From NCBI GenBank assembly GCA_008330645.1, contig VLTN01000009.1, positions 620,001-684,000 of the forward strand: DNA of 64,000 nt, given 5' to 3'. This stretch comes from Cafeteria roenbergensis. Lineage: Eukaryota; Sar; Bigyra; Bicosoecida; Cafeteriaceae. Within the stretch, counting starts at the first letter, position 1; each line of letters opens with the position of its first letter. Shown here piece after piece: positions 27,936 to 38,690 of this stretch. The position numbers were made by a program, and so were the translations under genes. The notes under the pieces are model-generated. The model saw only the letters and a program-made list of their open reading frames with translations, was not told where the DNA came from and searched no databases.

Positions 27936-30900
27936 ATGGAGGCGTTCGAGACGCAGGCGTCGCTCGAGGACTCGCGATTCGTTCTCGCGTCGTTGGAGGA
28001 CAAGAGCGACGCGGACATTCTGGAGGAGCTGGCGATGAGGGTGCGCCGATTGCAGCTCGCCTCATCCTTCCGCTGCCAGCAGCGCTGGAAGGCCTCTCAC
28101 GGCTTGGGGCTGTGCCCAGCAGTGACAACCAAGTCCATCGCACTTCCGCCTGGGGCGCGATGGTCCATGCCGAGCCGGGCAGCGAGCGTGTGCGTGCTAG
28201 CCGCTGCCAAGTTTGATGCATTCGGATCGCAGGCCTCTCTCCGGCGCTCGCGCGCGGATCCCTTGCAGCCGCGGCTTGGTCAACGCTCCCAGAGCGGCGC
28301 AGGCCAGCAGCGCACGGGAGGCGGCCTGGAGTCCCGAGCGGGCAGCAGCGGTCGCGTCCATGGCAACGGCGGGCCAAGCCGCGCGCCGTCGCCGCAGCGC
28401 CTTGCCGTGCCTGGCCGCAGCGATGTGGCCCATACAGAGGCCGGCACGCACAGCGCCATGGCAGCCGGCCACGCGACCGGAGGCCCGATAAGGGCGGACG
28501 ATGCATGGGGCGGGGGCGCACATGCGGCCGCCGCTGATGCTGATGGGCGCGCCTGGCCCCCGCACGCAGACGATCGGCTGAGAGACGCAGGGCAGGGTGG
28601 GGGAGGGTGGGCTGGCTGGGGAGCCGACAAACGAGGGCAGCCTCCCGCTCTCTCACCGGCCAAAATTTCTGCCGGCCAGCCTTTCGACGCTGCGCTCGCT
28701 GTCGACGGACACTCCTTCCTCGGAGGGGAGGCGCTGGACAGGACCCTCGGCTCTGCGGAGGGACCTCTCGAAGTGGGTGACCTCGACGCTGCGGTTGCGC
28801 ACCTGCTGGCTGCGACCAGCGGCGAGGCGCACAAGTGCGCAGACTTCCGCAGCGGCAGCGGCAGCGGCAGCGGCAGCGGCAGCGGGAGCGGCAGTGGCGG
28901 CGGGCGATGGCACGACGAGTGGCAGTCCGGCACGGGGCACAACGGGGCACCCTCGTCCTCTGCCTTCCCCGCCTCCCACGCCGCCATCCCCACCGCGGAG
29001 GAGATCTCTCGAACTCTGGCGTCTCTCCACCGACCGCTCCCCGTGTCGCCAACCCCGCCCCGGCGGCAAAGAACGGGCAGGCCCCACGCGCCGCCAAGCC
29101 TCCCTCACAGAGGGCCAGCCGCCAGCGCAGCCCTCAGCGCCGAGGCGTCGAGCCCGCCAGGCGCCCGCTCCGCCTCCGCGTCTCCTCCACGAGCCTCGGC
29201 CCCTGTGGCCTCGTCGGTCCGTACGCCTCTGCCCGAGCCGCAGCAAGCTCCAGACCCGCTCCTCCCAGCAGAGCCATCAGAGAGCAGCCCCCACCCTGTT
29301 GAGCGACTCCCGGAAACAGAGTCGTCGCTCGGAGTCCCTCGCCTGCGCGAGGTAGCCAACTTGCTTGTGATGGAGTCCGGCGAGGCACGGCTCGAAGCTG
29401 CCGCCACGCTCGCAGAGGCGGCCGCCGGCACGGGCGGCTGGCCCTTGGCTGCAGAGCTGCTGCAGAGCCCGGTGGAGAGTGTTGCGGTCCTGGCCTCGGT
29501 GCTCGCAAGCCTGTGCCGGCTGGGGACGCTCCCCGACGTGTGGCGCGTCGCGGACCTGTCGGAGGATCGCTCTGCGGAGGCTTGGGAAGCGCCCGCCGCG
29601 GCGGGAGGAGCCGCCTTGTCGGCGTCTGGCGTTGGCGGCAGGGGCGCCGGCCGCGCTCTGTCGCCGGCCGTAGCCTTTGGTGTGGCCCTCTCAAGCTCGG
29701 CGAGGCGACGAGGCAGAGGCGGTTCCGGAGGCAATCAAGGGGGAGCCGATGGCGCGACGTCCGCAGCGCGCAGCAGCGCCGCTGGCAGCGCCGCAAGCAG
29801 AGGTCTGTGGAGCGGCCCGCAGAGTGCCGCGCACGCAGGAGATGAGGGCGGCATAGGCGGCAGCGTGGCGGGCGCGACAGGGCTGGCAGGCGCGCGGGAC
29901 AGTTGGCGACCGGACGACTCGTGGGCGTCGGGCGCGGGCGAGTTGAGCGATCACAGCGCGGGAGCTGGCGCCGGGGCTGGCGACGAGGATGTGCTCTGGG
30001 CGGTGGTAGCAGCCGTGGCTGGCGTGCTTGTGGCCACGTGCGGCGCGGCGGCCAGCCTTGCCGGGGCCAGGCAACCCGCGGCGCCGCTGGAAGCCGCGCC
30101 CCGCTCGGGCGGTTTTGGCGCCGTGACGGCTCTGCTGGCCTTGGCGGAGGCCAAGGAGGCCGCGGCCAGCGCCGCTGCAGAGCTTGTGAAGGCGGGATCG
30201 GCCTGCAGAGCCCCAGTGGCGCCGGCCCTCGAGGCGGCGCTCCGTTCCGCCGCCCACCCGCACACCCGGCCTCTGGACCCCGGCGAGGCCTTCCCTGCTG
30301 AGGTCGAGCGGCTCCGAGCAAGCGCTGTTGCCGCGCGAACAGAGGAAGGGTCTGTTCTGTGGTGCGCGGCCCCTCCAGACGCGCTGGGCCTGCTGGCGGT
30401 GCTCGCCTGCGCGCCGCTAGAGTGCGGGGTTGTGCCTGCGGCAGCAGCGTCAGCCGCGACAGCGGCAGCGGCAGAGGGTGTCACGGCGGGCAATGCTGTT
30501 GGTGACTTCGACGGAGACGCGTCTCCAAGCGAGGTGGGTGCTGCTTTTCAGCTCTGCGCCGACGTCACGCACCGCTCAGCGGCTCTGCTGGTTGGAGCGT
30601 GTGCGGACGGCTCCACTCCTCAGCAGACGGCGGCGCTGTCTGCGCTCGCCGTGGCGGTGGGCCCTGCCGTCGCTGACGTGGTAGCGACAGCGTGCCTGCT
30701 GGAGCCGGAGGGGGGGTTTTCGGGGGCGGGGGGCGACCCGGAGGGCGACGCGGCGGCGTTGCTCGTTGCGGCTTCTGCCGCAGCGTGCCTGGCCGACGCA
30801 GGCCTCGTCTCGGGCTCGCTGGCAGAACGCGCCATGTCGCTGGCGAGGACGGCAGCGGCCCGGTGCGCGCCTGATACGACGGGGGGCAGCTCTGCCTGGA

Positions 30901-33900
30901 GGCGTGGCACGGGCGCCGCAGCGGCGTCCGCGGGCCGAGTCGGGACTGCGGCGGGGTCGCAGTGCGTGCCCGGCGCCGCACCTGCTTCCGCGACTGCCGC
31001 CGCTGCTGCCGGGTCGGTCGCCCCGTCGGACGCGGCAATGTCCGCGCTGCTGTCGCTGGCGGTGAGTGCGGCGGCGGAGCGGGGAGGCGAGGAGGCAGCA
31101 GCGGCCTCGGCAGCGTCGGCGCTGAGCGCCGTCGCGGTCGGGTCGGACTCGGCGGTTTCTCGTGCTGCGGCCACACGGGCACTGGGTCGGGTCGCCGAGG
31201 CCGTGGCGAGCGCGGCGGTGGCCAGGCAGCCGGTGTGCTGGGTGGCGCGCCCATGCCTGCAGCGGGTGGGCGGCCACGGCCTCGGCGGTTCGCTGGCCGG
31301 TCGCCAGCTGGACCAGGGGTGCGAGCAGGCCGCACGCGCCGCTGCTGGTGTGAGCCTGGGTGGGCCGTCGCCCGCCTTGACCAGTCAGCTCGACGGCCCC
31401 GCGCTCAACCAGCCTGCGGCCGCAGACGGAGATGCTGGCGAGGGAACTGCGCCGGACTTGGCGCCCGGCGGACTGGCGCAGCTGCTCCCGCCGCCCGGCC
31501 GCGTCGCTGTCATCATCGTCAGTGACGCCCGCGCAGCCGCCCTGTCCGTCACCGGCTGCAGCGACTGCGCCTGGCCCACGCCCCAGGCGCAGTCCGAGCC
31601 CTATCCCAGGCTCAGTTCTGGCGGTCGAGCCGAGCTTCGCAGCCAAACATGGCGACGAAGTGGCTCTGCTTCCAGGCAGAGCCGAAGGGGTGCGTCGACG
31701 GCAGGCTCGTCCGCGGCGCTGAGCTCGTCCGCGACGATTCGGCTTCGGGGAGGGAGCGACGGCGTGCCCGACAGCGAGGGCGCCCCCACCGCACTAGCCG
31801 GCGACATCGCGTCTCTCGCGGGCTTGGGGCTGGCAAGAGGCGTGCGAGGCATGCTCCTCAGGCAGCCTCCCCACGCGCAGCTCTTTGCAGCGTCGGTGCA
31901 AGACCTGCCGTCTGCGGAGGAGCAAGTCGCCCCGTGGGAGAGTCGTGTCCATGCTGCAACTGGCACTGTTGCGGGCCCTGACGCGAGCGCCGACGGAGCT
32001 CGCCTATGGTCGCCCATCGCGCACCCGCGGGGCTGGCATGCCGGCTCGCCAGGGGCCAAGGCCCGGCGAGCAGTGTATGGCTCCGCCAGCGACGGCGCAG
32101 CCGACAGAGAGAGCCCCGTGGACCGTATCCACTCTGCGGACTCGCGCCGCTCGCCTCCCGGCGCGGGTGATGTGCGCTCAGGCAGCCTCGGTGGATCTGC
32201 CGTGCGTCGCGCTGCAATGGCGACGGCGCCGCAGGGCTTGCAATCGGTGCGCCTGAGCGCCGAGGCGGGTTCCTTGTGGCGGGCCGGGGCAGGGACGAGT
32301 CGGAGAGGAGGCGCTGCCGTCGCGCCGGCGGCCCGGCACGGCGAGACCCGTGGCCACGGGGCGCCGACGGCGGCCGCCAAGGCGCTCGGCTTGGCCGGAC
32401 CTGGCGCTGGCGGCGAGGCCGGCGCTGGCGGTTGCGGAGCAGTGCTGGTGCTGCCGGCCTCCTCGGCAGTGGGGGCTGTGCAGCGGGCCGTCCTCAGGGG
32501 CGGGAGGCTCGGGCCCGACGCACGCGCGGCCGCGCAGGCGGAGGCGCTCGTTAAGGCCGCCCGGCAGGCCGTGCCGTGGCCCGCCCAGCGCCCCGCAGCG
32601 CCGCCCCCCGGACCCGGCTATCGGCCCTCCCACGCCGAGGAGCGAGATGCAGACGTCGGCGCAGCGACCGCAGTCATGGTTCGCTGCTCGGAGGTCGTTG
32701 CGGCCCGCTCGGCTGACCGCCCGGCCCGCTCGGCTGACCGCCCGGCCCGGCCCGGCGCATCGAGCAGCACCGTCAGGCGCTGGACGGAGCCTCGCGGGTT
32801 CAGCGCCGCCACGCTTGGGGCACGCGTCCCCGTAGCGGCCGCACGCATGGCCCAGGCGCTGCCGGCAGAGCTGGTGGGGCTGGCCGCTGCGCTGTCCGAC
32901 CCGGACCCGTGCGTGCGCGTGGCGGCGCTGGAGGCGATCGGGCGAGGCTGTGAGCGGTCCGGGGACGCGCTGGGGCCGTGGGTCGTCGGTGCAGCAGTTG
33001 TGGCCGCGAGCAGTCTGCGAGAGGGGGCAGGCGACGCGGATGCGGGCGCTTCCGGAACCGGGGGGGCCGGGGAGGGCATGCGCCGGTGGAGCCGCGCCGC
33101 GCGCCGGTACGGCGGCGCGATCGATGAGGCGCTGGAGGGTTCCGGCCAGCTGAACGACGGCGCAGATCGTACCGGCGCCGTGTGGGAGGGCAGCGGGCGC
33201 GTGGACGACGCTGGGGCGGCGGCGGAGCGGGCGGCGGCGGCCGCCGTGGCGTTCGGCTCCGAGGCCGCGGCGCGGCGGTGCGCGCGCGAGTCTGCCAGGA
33301 GCGCGCGGGCCGGGACGCGCGCGGCCGCTGCGCTGCGCGCGGACCCGGCGCTGTGGACGTGGGTGCGCGTCTCGGGGTCGCACGCCGCGGCCCTGCCCAG
33401 CGCAGAGCTGGCCGTCGAGGAGGCCGTTGCTCGGCTGGGGGGCGCGGCGGACTCTGGGGACGCGGCGGCAGCGGTTGCCAGCCGCCGGCTTCTGCGGTGG
33501 GCGCGGCTGTGCGGCGCTGGCGTCGGAGCCTGGCCTGCCCCGGGCGAGACCGAAGTGCTCGTGAGGGCTCTGCCAGCGGCTGCCAGGTGCGGCCTTCGGG
33601 CTGTGGTGTCCCTGGTGGCGTCTCGGACTCGCGACGAGGACGGCTCGGTGCGAGCTGCAGCCTGCGCTTGCCTGGGCGCCCTGGGCAGCCCTGCGCTGCT
33701 GCTGCTGCCCACGGCCGGCGTGCTGCTGGCTCGGCGCGCCATCGCCGCTCGGGGGCGAGCTGGGGCGCCGGCGGCGGGCGCAGCGCGTGGTGGGCCGTCG
33801 CCTGCGTTCCAGCCTGTCCTGCGCCCCGCTGGGGGCGGCAGTGTGAGCGACAGAGCTATCAGGGAGGCCATGCTGGTCCTTGGCGGTGCTGCCGACGCGT

Positions 33901-35228
33901 GTGCTGGGGTTGAAGGGCGCGAGGGGCGAGTGCTGTGCTGTGCCGAGGCGGAGGCGATCGGCGCAGAGGCTTCTGCCAGCGTGCGAGCGGCTGCCGCGCT
34001 GGCCTGCGTCGCGCTGGCCGCGAGCCAGGCGGGGCCGGCCAAGCCCGGGCGGGAGGCCGACATCGCGGTGTCTGTCAGGCTCCGCAACGCGCTGACGGCG
34101 GCGCTGTGGCTCGGGCTGCTGCGCGGCGACTCCCCGCGGCGGGAGGCGGCCGCGGCCCTGGCGGGGATGGGCGGAACGCATGCCCCCCACGGCTGCAGCG
34201 GCGTGGACGCCCTGGAGGCCGCGGCGCTGTCCAGCCTGCGGTGCGGCATCGCCAAGGGCCTGCCTGACGTGCTGCGCCCCGGCGGCGGCAGGCGGTGGCG
34301 GGTGTGCGAGCAGGCTCAGGTGGCGGCCGTGCGAGCGCTCAGCCTGCTGCCTCTACCGGACGACGAGCCCGACGCGCCGGCCAGCCCGGCGTCCTCCTCG
34401 GCGCCTGCCGCTGACAGCGACGACGACGTCGCGGCGTGGCGCTGGGAGGACGACACGGAGGCGCTCGGGCCCAGCTCCAGCGCCGCTGCAATGGGCGCGA
34501 GGAGCGCAGCAGCCATCGAGGCGGCGGAGCAGGCTGCGCGCGTGCTCTGGCAGGTGGTGGGCGCAGCCTCAGCGGCGCACGACGACGCGGGGCGAGGCGC
34601 GGAGAGTTGGCGCCAGCCGCTCGCGGCTCCCATCGTTGCCGCAGAGGCGGCCCGGGCGCTGGCCAGGCTCGCCCACCGAGCGCGCCGGAGAAGCCTCCGG
34701 TGGCCGGGCGGGGGGCTTGTGTCGCTCTGCGACGCCGTGCCTCGTCTGCGCATCGCTGCCATGGTGCGGGGCCTGACGCGAGTGGTTGTGGCGTGTGGCG
34801 ACGGCGCTGTTCGGGATGCCGCGGCGGGGGCGCTCGCGGAGCTCGGAGCGGAGGGCGAGCTTGCGCTGACGGAGCTCGCGCTCGCCGGGGTCAGGGCTGG
34901 CGGGCGGCACAGCGGAGCAGTCTCGTCTGCGGCCTGCGGGGCTGCTGCCGAGGCGCTTGGCCTGTGCGAGGGCAGGCCCGCCACCACGCTCCTCCTGCTT
35001 GCATCTGGAGCGGGAAGCAGCTGCGGTCGGCCCGCAGAGGAGGGTGCCCTAGCAGGCCTTCGTGCGACTGGAGCGGCTGCGATCGTGAGCGCATGCGGAC
35101 TTTTGGACCCGTCCAAACGTGCTCGGCTCGCTGGGCTGGCGCAGCAGGCCGCAGAGCGACACGCGGGCGAGGCCTCGACGGCGAGGCTGTGCTCGGCCAT
35201 TGCGCACGGACTCCTGGCCCAAGTCTAG
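27936..35228 (+). CDS. Very large Ala-rich HEAT/ARM-like repeat protein
   Basis: One frame is open from 27807 to the TAG at 35226-35228. I chose the ATG at 27936 (MEAFETQASLED). A likely intron, 28041-28211, is 171 bp, in frame and stop-free. Its removal joins EELAMR to FDAFGSQASL and drops a Cys/Trp-containing stretch unlike the flanks, giving 2373 residues (2430 if kept). The first ~500 residues are disordered, with a Ser-Gly repeat. From about 29340 on, helical pairs with HEAT spacing appear (LVMESGEARLEAAATLAEAA, then GLAAALSDPDPCVRVAALEAIG, RDEDGSVRAAACACLGALGS and DGAVRDAAAGALAELGAEGE), continuing to the C-terminus. No enzyme motif or membrane segment is visible. It is probably a scaffold. 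The family is not identified further. Confidence 0.72.
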   Translation: MEAFETQASLEDSRFVLASLEDKSDADILEELAMRVRRLQLASSFRCQQRWKASHGLGLCPAVTTKSIALPPGARWSMPSRAASVCVLAAAKFDAFGSQASLRRSRADPLQPRLGQRSQSGAGQQRTGGGLESRAGSSGRVHGNGGPSRAPSPQRLAVPGRSDVAHTEAGTHSAMAAGHATGGPIRADDAWGGGAHAAAADADGRAWPPHADDRLRDAGQGGGGWAGWGADKRGQPPALSPAKISAGQPFDAALAVDGHSFLGGEALDRTLGSAEGPLEVGDLDAAVAHLLAATSGEAHKCADFRSGSGSGSGSGSGSGSGGGRWHDEWQSGTGHNGAPSSSAFPASHAAIPTAEEISRTLASLHRPLPVSPTPPRRQRTGRPHAPPSLPHRGPAASAALSAEASSPPGARSASASPPRASAPVASSVRTPLPEPQQAPDPLLPAEPSESSPHPVERLPETESSLGVPRLREVANLLVMESGEARLEAAATLAEAAAGTGGWPLAAELLQSPVESVAVLASVLASLCRLGTLPDVWRVADLSEDRSAEAWEAPAAAGGAALSASGVGGRGAGRALSPAVAFGVALSSSARRRGRGGSGGNQGGADGATSAARSSAAGSAASRGLWSGPQSAAHAGDEGGIGGSVAGATGLAGARDSWRPDDSWASGAGELSDHSAGAGAGAGDEDVLWAVVAAVAGVLVATCGAAASLAGARQPAAPLEAAPRSGGFGAVTALLALAEAKEAAASAAAELVKAGSACRAPVAPALEAALRSAAHPHTRPLDPGEAFPAEVERLRASAVAARTEEGSVLWCAAPPDALGLLAVLACAPLECGVVPAAAASAATAAAAEGVTAGNAVGDFDGDASPSEVGAAFQLCADVTHRSAALLVGACADGSTPQQTAALSALAVAVGPAVADVVATACLLEPEGGFSGAGGDPEGDAAALLVAASAAACLADAGLVSGSLAERAMSLARTAAARCAPDTTGGSSAWRRGTGAAAASAGRVGTAAGSQCVPGAAPASATAAAAAGSVAPSDAAMSALLSLAVSAAAERGGEEAAAASAASALSAVAVGSDSAVSRAAATRALGRVAEAVASAAVARQPVCWVARPCLQRVGGHGLGGSLAGRQLDQGCEQAARAAAGVSLGGPSPALTSQLDGPALNQPAAADGDAGEGTAPDLAPGGLAQLLPPPGRVAVIIVSDARAAALSVTGCSDCAWPTPQAQSEPYPRLSSGGRAELRSQTWRRSGSASRQSRRGASTAGSSAALSSSATIRLRGGSDGVPDSEGAPTALAGDIASLAGLGLARGVRGMLLRQPPHAQLFAASVQDLPSAEEQVAPWESRVHAATGTVAGPDASADGARLWSPIAHPRGWHAGSPGAKARRAVYGSASDGAADRESPVDRIHSADSRRSPPGAGDVRSGSLGGSAVRRAAMATAPQGLQSVRLSAEAGSLWRAGAGTSRRGGAAVAPAARHGETRGHGAPTAAAKALGLAGPGAGGEAGAGGCGAVLVLPASSAVGAVQRAVLRGGRLGPDARAAAQAEALVKAARQAVPWPAQRPAAPPPGPGYRPSHAEERDADVGAATAVMVRCSEVVAARSADRPARSADRPARPGASSSTVRRWTEPRGFSAATLGARVPVAAARMAQALPAELVGLAAALSDPDPCVRVAALEAIGRGCERSGDALGPWVVGAAVVAASSLREGAGDADAGASGTGGAGEGMRRWSRAARRYGGAIDEALEGSGQLNDGADRTGAVWEGSGRVDDAGAAAERAAAAAVAFGSEAAARRCARESARSARAGTRAAAALRADPALWTWVRVSGSHAAALPSAELAVEEAVARLGGAADSGDAAAAVASRRLLRWARLCGAGVGAWPAPGETEVLVRALPAAARCGLRAVVSLVASRTRDEDGSVRAAACACLGALGSPALLLLPTAGVLLARRAIAARGRAGAPAAGAARGGPSPAFQPVLRPAGGGSVSDRAIREAMLVLGGAADACAGVEGREGRVLCCAEAEAIGAEASASVRAAAALACVALAASQAGPAKPGREADIAVSVRLRNALTAALWLGLLRGDSPRREAAAALAGMGGTHAPHGCSGVDALEAAALSSLRCGIAKGLPDVLRPGGGRRWRVCEQAQVAAVRALSLLPLPDDEPDAPASPASSSAPAADSDDDVAAWRWEDDTEALGPSSSAAAMGARSAAAIEAAEQAARVLWQVVGAASAAHDDAGRGAESWRQPLAAPIVAAEAARALARLAHRARRRSLRWPGGGLVSLCDAVPRLRIAAMVRGLTRVVVACGDGAVRDAAAGALAELGAEGELALTELALAGVRAGGRHSGAVSSAACGAAAEALGLCEGRPATTLLLLASGAGSSCGRPAEEGALAGLRATGAAAIVSACGLLDPSKRARLAGLAQQAAERHAGEASTARLCSAIAHGLLAQV
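28850..28905 (+). repeat. (AGCGGC)n microsatellite coding for Ser-Gly repeat
   Basis: About nine hexamer-like units encode alternating Ser and Gly, then Gly-Gly, within the disordered N-terminal part of the HEAT-like protein. It probably varies in length between alleles. Confidence 0.9.
32701..32752 (+). repeat. Short tandem duplication inside the HEAT-like CDS
   Basis: A 21-bp unit coding for ARSADRP is repeated in tandem (SADRPARSADRPAR), followed by CCCGG repeats. It is in frame and lies in a linker. Confidence 0.8.
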
Positions 35229-35688
35229 CGTTGCGTTTGTTTTGCCACAGCGCGTGCCTCGCGCATGCCCGGCGCCTGCGCGTGGGATTGGCTGCGTGAC
35301 AGCGCGCTGCACTGTGCCCCGGCGCCCCTGGCTGCTGCATCGAACCCGCTCCGTGTCGCGCACTCCCGAGCTGGTGCCGCCAGGCCGTGCCCAGTTCGCG
35401 GCCGCACTTGTTGGCGCGTCGTGCCGGCTCGGAGCTATTTGCCGTCTGCGAAGTGATGCTGCTGGCAGCGTCGCAGCTGCGCAACAGACGCGTCGCGATC
35501 GGGGCGCCAGGGGCGCTTCAGCAGCAGCCAACGTCGCAGCCCCTCTTGAAACCTGCCGTCGACGAGTCTCGAGACTGGTCTTGGCCGGCTCTGCCGCCAG
35601 GAAAAGCCAGAGTGCAACAGCTCGCGCGCCTGCCGCTCGGCGCCACGCGGCGAAGCGCCTCCAAGGCGAGAAGCGCGCAGCTCTGTGC
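35229..35688. other. 460-bp intergenic region upstream of the DUF5054 gene
   Basis: This lies between the HEAT-like stop and the next plus-strand start. An inverted CCAAT word (GATTGG) occurs near 35286. Open frames here on both strands look like chance. Confidence 0.45.
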
Positions 35689-38600
35689 ATGCTGCTGCTG
35701 CTGGCTCTCGGGGCACTGGCCGGCCTGGCGGGGCTGGGGCACGGCGCCGCGCCCGCAAGCAAGCGAGTTCCGTGCAACCAGTTTTGGGCCGACGATCTCG
35801 AGGATGGCTGCCGCGCTCGGGGGTGCTTGTGGGACACGGCCAACGCCACCTCGTTTGCCGACTGGTGCTACATGCCCGGGGAGGGCGTGCCGCTGACTCG
35901 CGTGATCGTCGCCCAAGGTGAGCGCTGCTGACTTGCCGAGCGGACAACGTCAACCCCTCGCGCCTTGGCAGCATGGCCAGTGCCCCGGACGCGACCACCG
36001 CACCGTACGCTTGCAACGCAGGCTCACATTTCGATGCCGGGTTCGCGGACACTATCGACGCCATCGTGGGCGGGCGGTGGTTCGGCACATTCTTCCCGGA
36101 TGCCCACGCCACGGGAAAGGCGCTCGACGGCAACGCCTCGACCGACGCGCGACTGCGGTGGACGTCTCAGTCGTGGCTGACGTGGCTGTATGCGCAGGAC
36201 TGTGCTCCCGACGCCGGCCTGCCCTGCCCTGACGCTGCGTCGCTCGCCGCCTTCAACGAGAGCGTGCAGAACCAGTGGATCACGTGGCACGGCGCGCCCT
36301 TCAACGCCGAGACGGCGCTCCTGACCAGCGGGGCGCTCACCGAAGCCATCCGCCTGACCCACCGCGTCGACGACCTGTACGGCATGCCTCGGAAGCGGGT
36401 GGTGTCCATTCGAGACGTGCCCTTCCTCACGCGGGCGGCCATCCCGCAGCTCGTGGCGGCAGGCATCAACACCGTGTCAGTCGGCGTCAACGGCGGGTCT
36501 CGCCCCCCCAACCTGCCCAAGGCTTTTGTGTGGCGCGACGAGGCTTCCGGCACCAGCGTGCGGGTGCTGCTGCTGCAGGGGGGATACGGCGGGCTCCACG
36601 GGATCGGCCCGCCTGCCATCGCAAACCTCTTCGATGTCATTGTCGTGCCGGGACTGAGCACGGCGCTGGTCGTGGATTGGGCGGGCGACAATTCGCCGCC
36701 CAAAACGCCGACCCAGCTGGCCGCCGACTGGGGCCACCTTCAAACCCAGTTTCCCGGCGCCGCAATCGTGCCGGGGACGTTTGAGGACTTTGCCGCAGCC
36801 ATGGACGCGATGCCGGGCGTGGAGGACGGTCTGCCCGTCATCACGTCGGAGGTGGGAGAGACTTGGATCTTCGGGGCGGGAGCCGACCCCGTTCGCACCG
36901 CTCGCATGCGGGGGGCGTTCAGGGCGCTGGCGAGCTGCCGCGCGGCGGGTCAGTGCGACTCGGACAAGGACCCGGCCGTCCGCAACGCTACCGGGTGGAT
37001 GCTGCGCGCGGCGGAGCACACCGACGGTCTGGATCACAAGAGCACCATCACGCCCCGGGAGGCGCTGCACGCAAACTACTCCAACGCAGAGTTCCACGCC
37101 ATCGCGCGGGGCGCGCCAAGCGCGGACCCGGCGCTGGTGGGCAAGTACGAGCGGTTGGCCACGTCCTGGGTGCGCCAGCGAGACTGGTCGCTCAACTTTG
37201 CTCTGCAGGCGCTGAGGCCACCGGGCAAGCCGGAGCACCCGCTGGCCGCCGACATTGCCGCAGAATGGGCCGCGAACGAGCCGCACGTCCCGCCGCAGGC
37301 GCGCGGCAGCCCCGGCAACGCCACGTGGGTGCCGGCCTCGGCCGTGGGTGGCCTCACCTGGACGCTGGGCGGGTGGCGCCTTAGGATCAACGCCTCGACG
37401 GGGGCGATTTGCGAGGCCACCGCGGCCAACAATGCCCGCCAGTGGGTGAACGGGACGGCCTCGCCCGGTCGCGAGCTCGCCGCCCTGGAGTACATGACTC
37501 TGGATTGGGCAGACTTTGAGAACTATGAGGCCTACTTCAACTACGTGTCTGTGGCGAACCTGCTCATCGGCCCGACGACTGGCGGCGTGGACTTTGACGA
37601 CCAGGTGCTGTACGGCATCGCTGCGGCCAACGCAACGCACAAGGTCGTTCGTCCGACGCTCCGAGGCGTGTGGGTGGTCCCTTCGGCCCGCGAGGGCGCG
37701 CAAGCGACGCTGCAGAGCCAGCGCGCTGCCTCGCCGACAGCATCGCTCGTCCTCGACCTGGTGATGCCGCAGCCGTCGGTCCTGCAGGCAGGCGCTTTTG
37801 CGCGCATCTTTGTGACGGTGTCGGCCCCAGCGTCCTCTGCCGCAGCCGCCGGAGCAGGCGCAGGTGCCGGCGCCGCGGGTGGTGCCGGACTCCCGCTTGA
37901 CATCTCCGTGCAGGGCTTCAACAAGACGTCGACGCGGCTGCCGGAGGCCCTGTTCCTGCGGTTCGCTCCGGACCGCCCGGCGGCAGCCGAGCAGGCCTCC
38001 AAAGCGGCCGAGGCGTCTGCGGTCGCCTCCGGAAAAGCAGGCCTGGAAGCGGCCATGGACGCCCTCGGCGGCGCGCAGGCGCACTCGCGCTCCCGCAGGC
38101 TGAGCCCCGGGGCGCGGCGAGCCGCCGCCTCACAGGCGAGAAGCGACCGCCACGCAGCCGCAGCCCGCAGTGCAGACGAGCAGGCGGCAAAGGGGTGGTG
38201 CATGTGCAAGCTGGAGCGGTGGCTGAGCCCGTGGCCCATCCCCTGGGGCGGAAGTACCCGCTTGCACGCCGTCAGCGATGACGGCATCGCGTACTCTCCC
38301 CGGCTAGATGACGGCGGCTCCGTGCAGCCGGGCGCGTGGGCCCACGGCGCGACTGTGGGGGCGGCCATCACGAGCCAGGCGGTCGACCAGTGTGCGGCAG
38401 CGTGGCCGGCTGGATCAGCGCCCTCCAGCGGCGGCACGTGGCTCCAGATCCGATCGCTCGACGCGGCAGTGGCCTCGTTCGGCCGCCCCACGCCGCTCCC
38501 AGTGTCGACCACGTCCCCGCCAGCCTTTGGCGACGGCGTGTCCTTCATCCTGCACAACAATGCCTGGGCGACCAACTACGCGGCTTTCATCGGCAAGCCC

Positions 38601-38690
38601 ATGCCTGCTGGCGGGCCCCAGGAAGACAGCTTCAAGTGGCGGTTCCAGATCGCCAGCCACGCCGCGCCGGACACGGCTGGGCAGCAGTAG
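35689..38690 (+). CDS. Secreted trefoil-like plus DUF5054 (GH38-like) glycosidase, two exons
   Basis: Exons 35689-35917 and 36022-38690 (104-bp intron) give 965 residues. The splice restores LTRVIVAQGSHFDAGFAD, matching the DUF5054 opening in which a hydrophobic strand leads to H-x-D-x-GF, the metal-ligand HxD of GH38-type mannosidases. Conserved later pieces are RWTSQSWLTWLYAQD, WHGAPFNAETALL, RVVSIRDVPFLTRAAIPQLV, TVSVGVNGGSRPPNLPKAFV, VITSEVGETWIFGAGADPVR and MLRAAEHTDGLDHKS. The N-terminus is a signal peptide (LLLLALGALAGLAGLGHGA), followed by a ~40-residue four-Cys module (VPCNQFW, GCRARGCLWD, WCYMP) resembling a P-type/trefoil domain. The C-terminal ~250 residues are beta-rich with an Ala-rich insert. 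Substrate unknown; carbohydrate digestion outside the cell or in food vacuoles is inference. Confidence 0.83.

Noticed and set aside
35941-36021. Alternative start of the DUF5054 protein at the ATG 35973
   Set aside because: The sequence before 36022 lacks family similarity. The GT-AG intron 35918-36021 joins a signal peptide and Cys module in phase and restores the conserved strand before HFDAGF.
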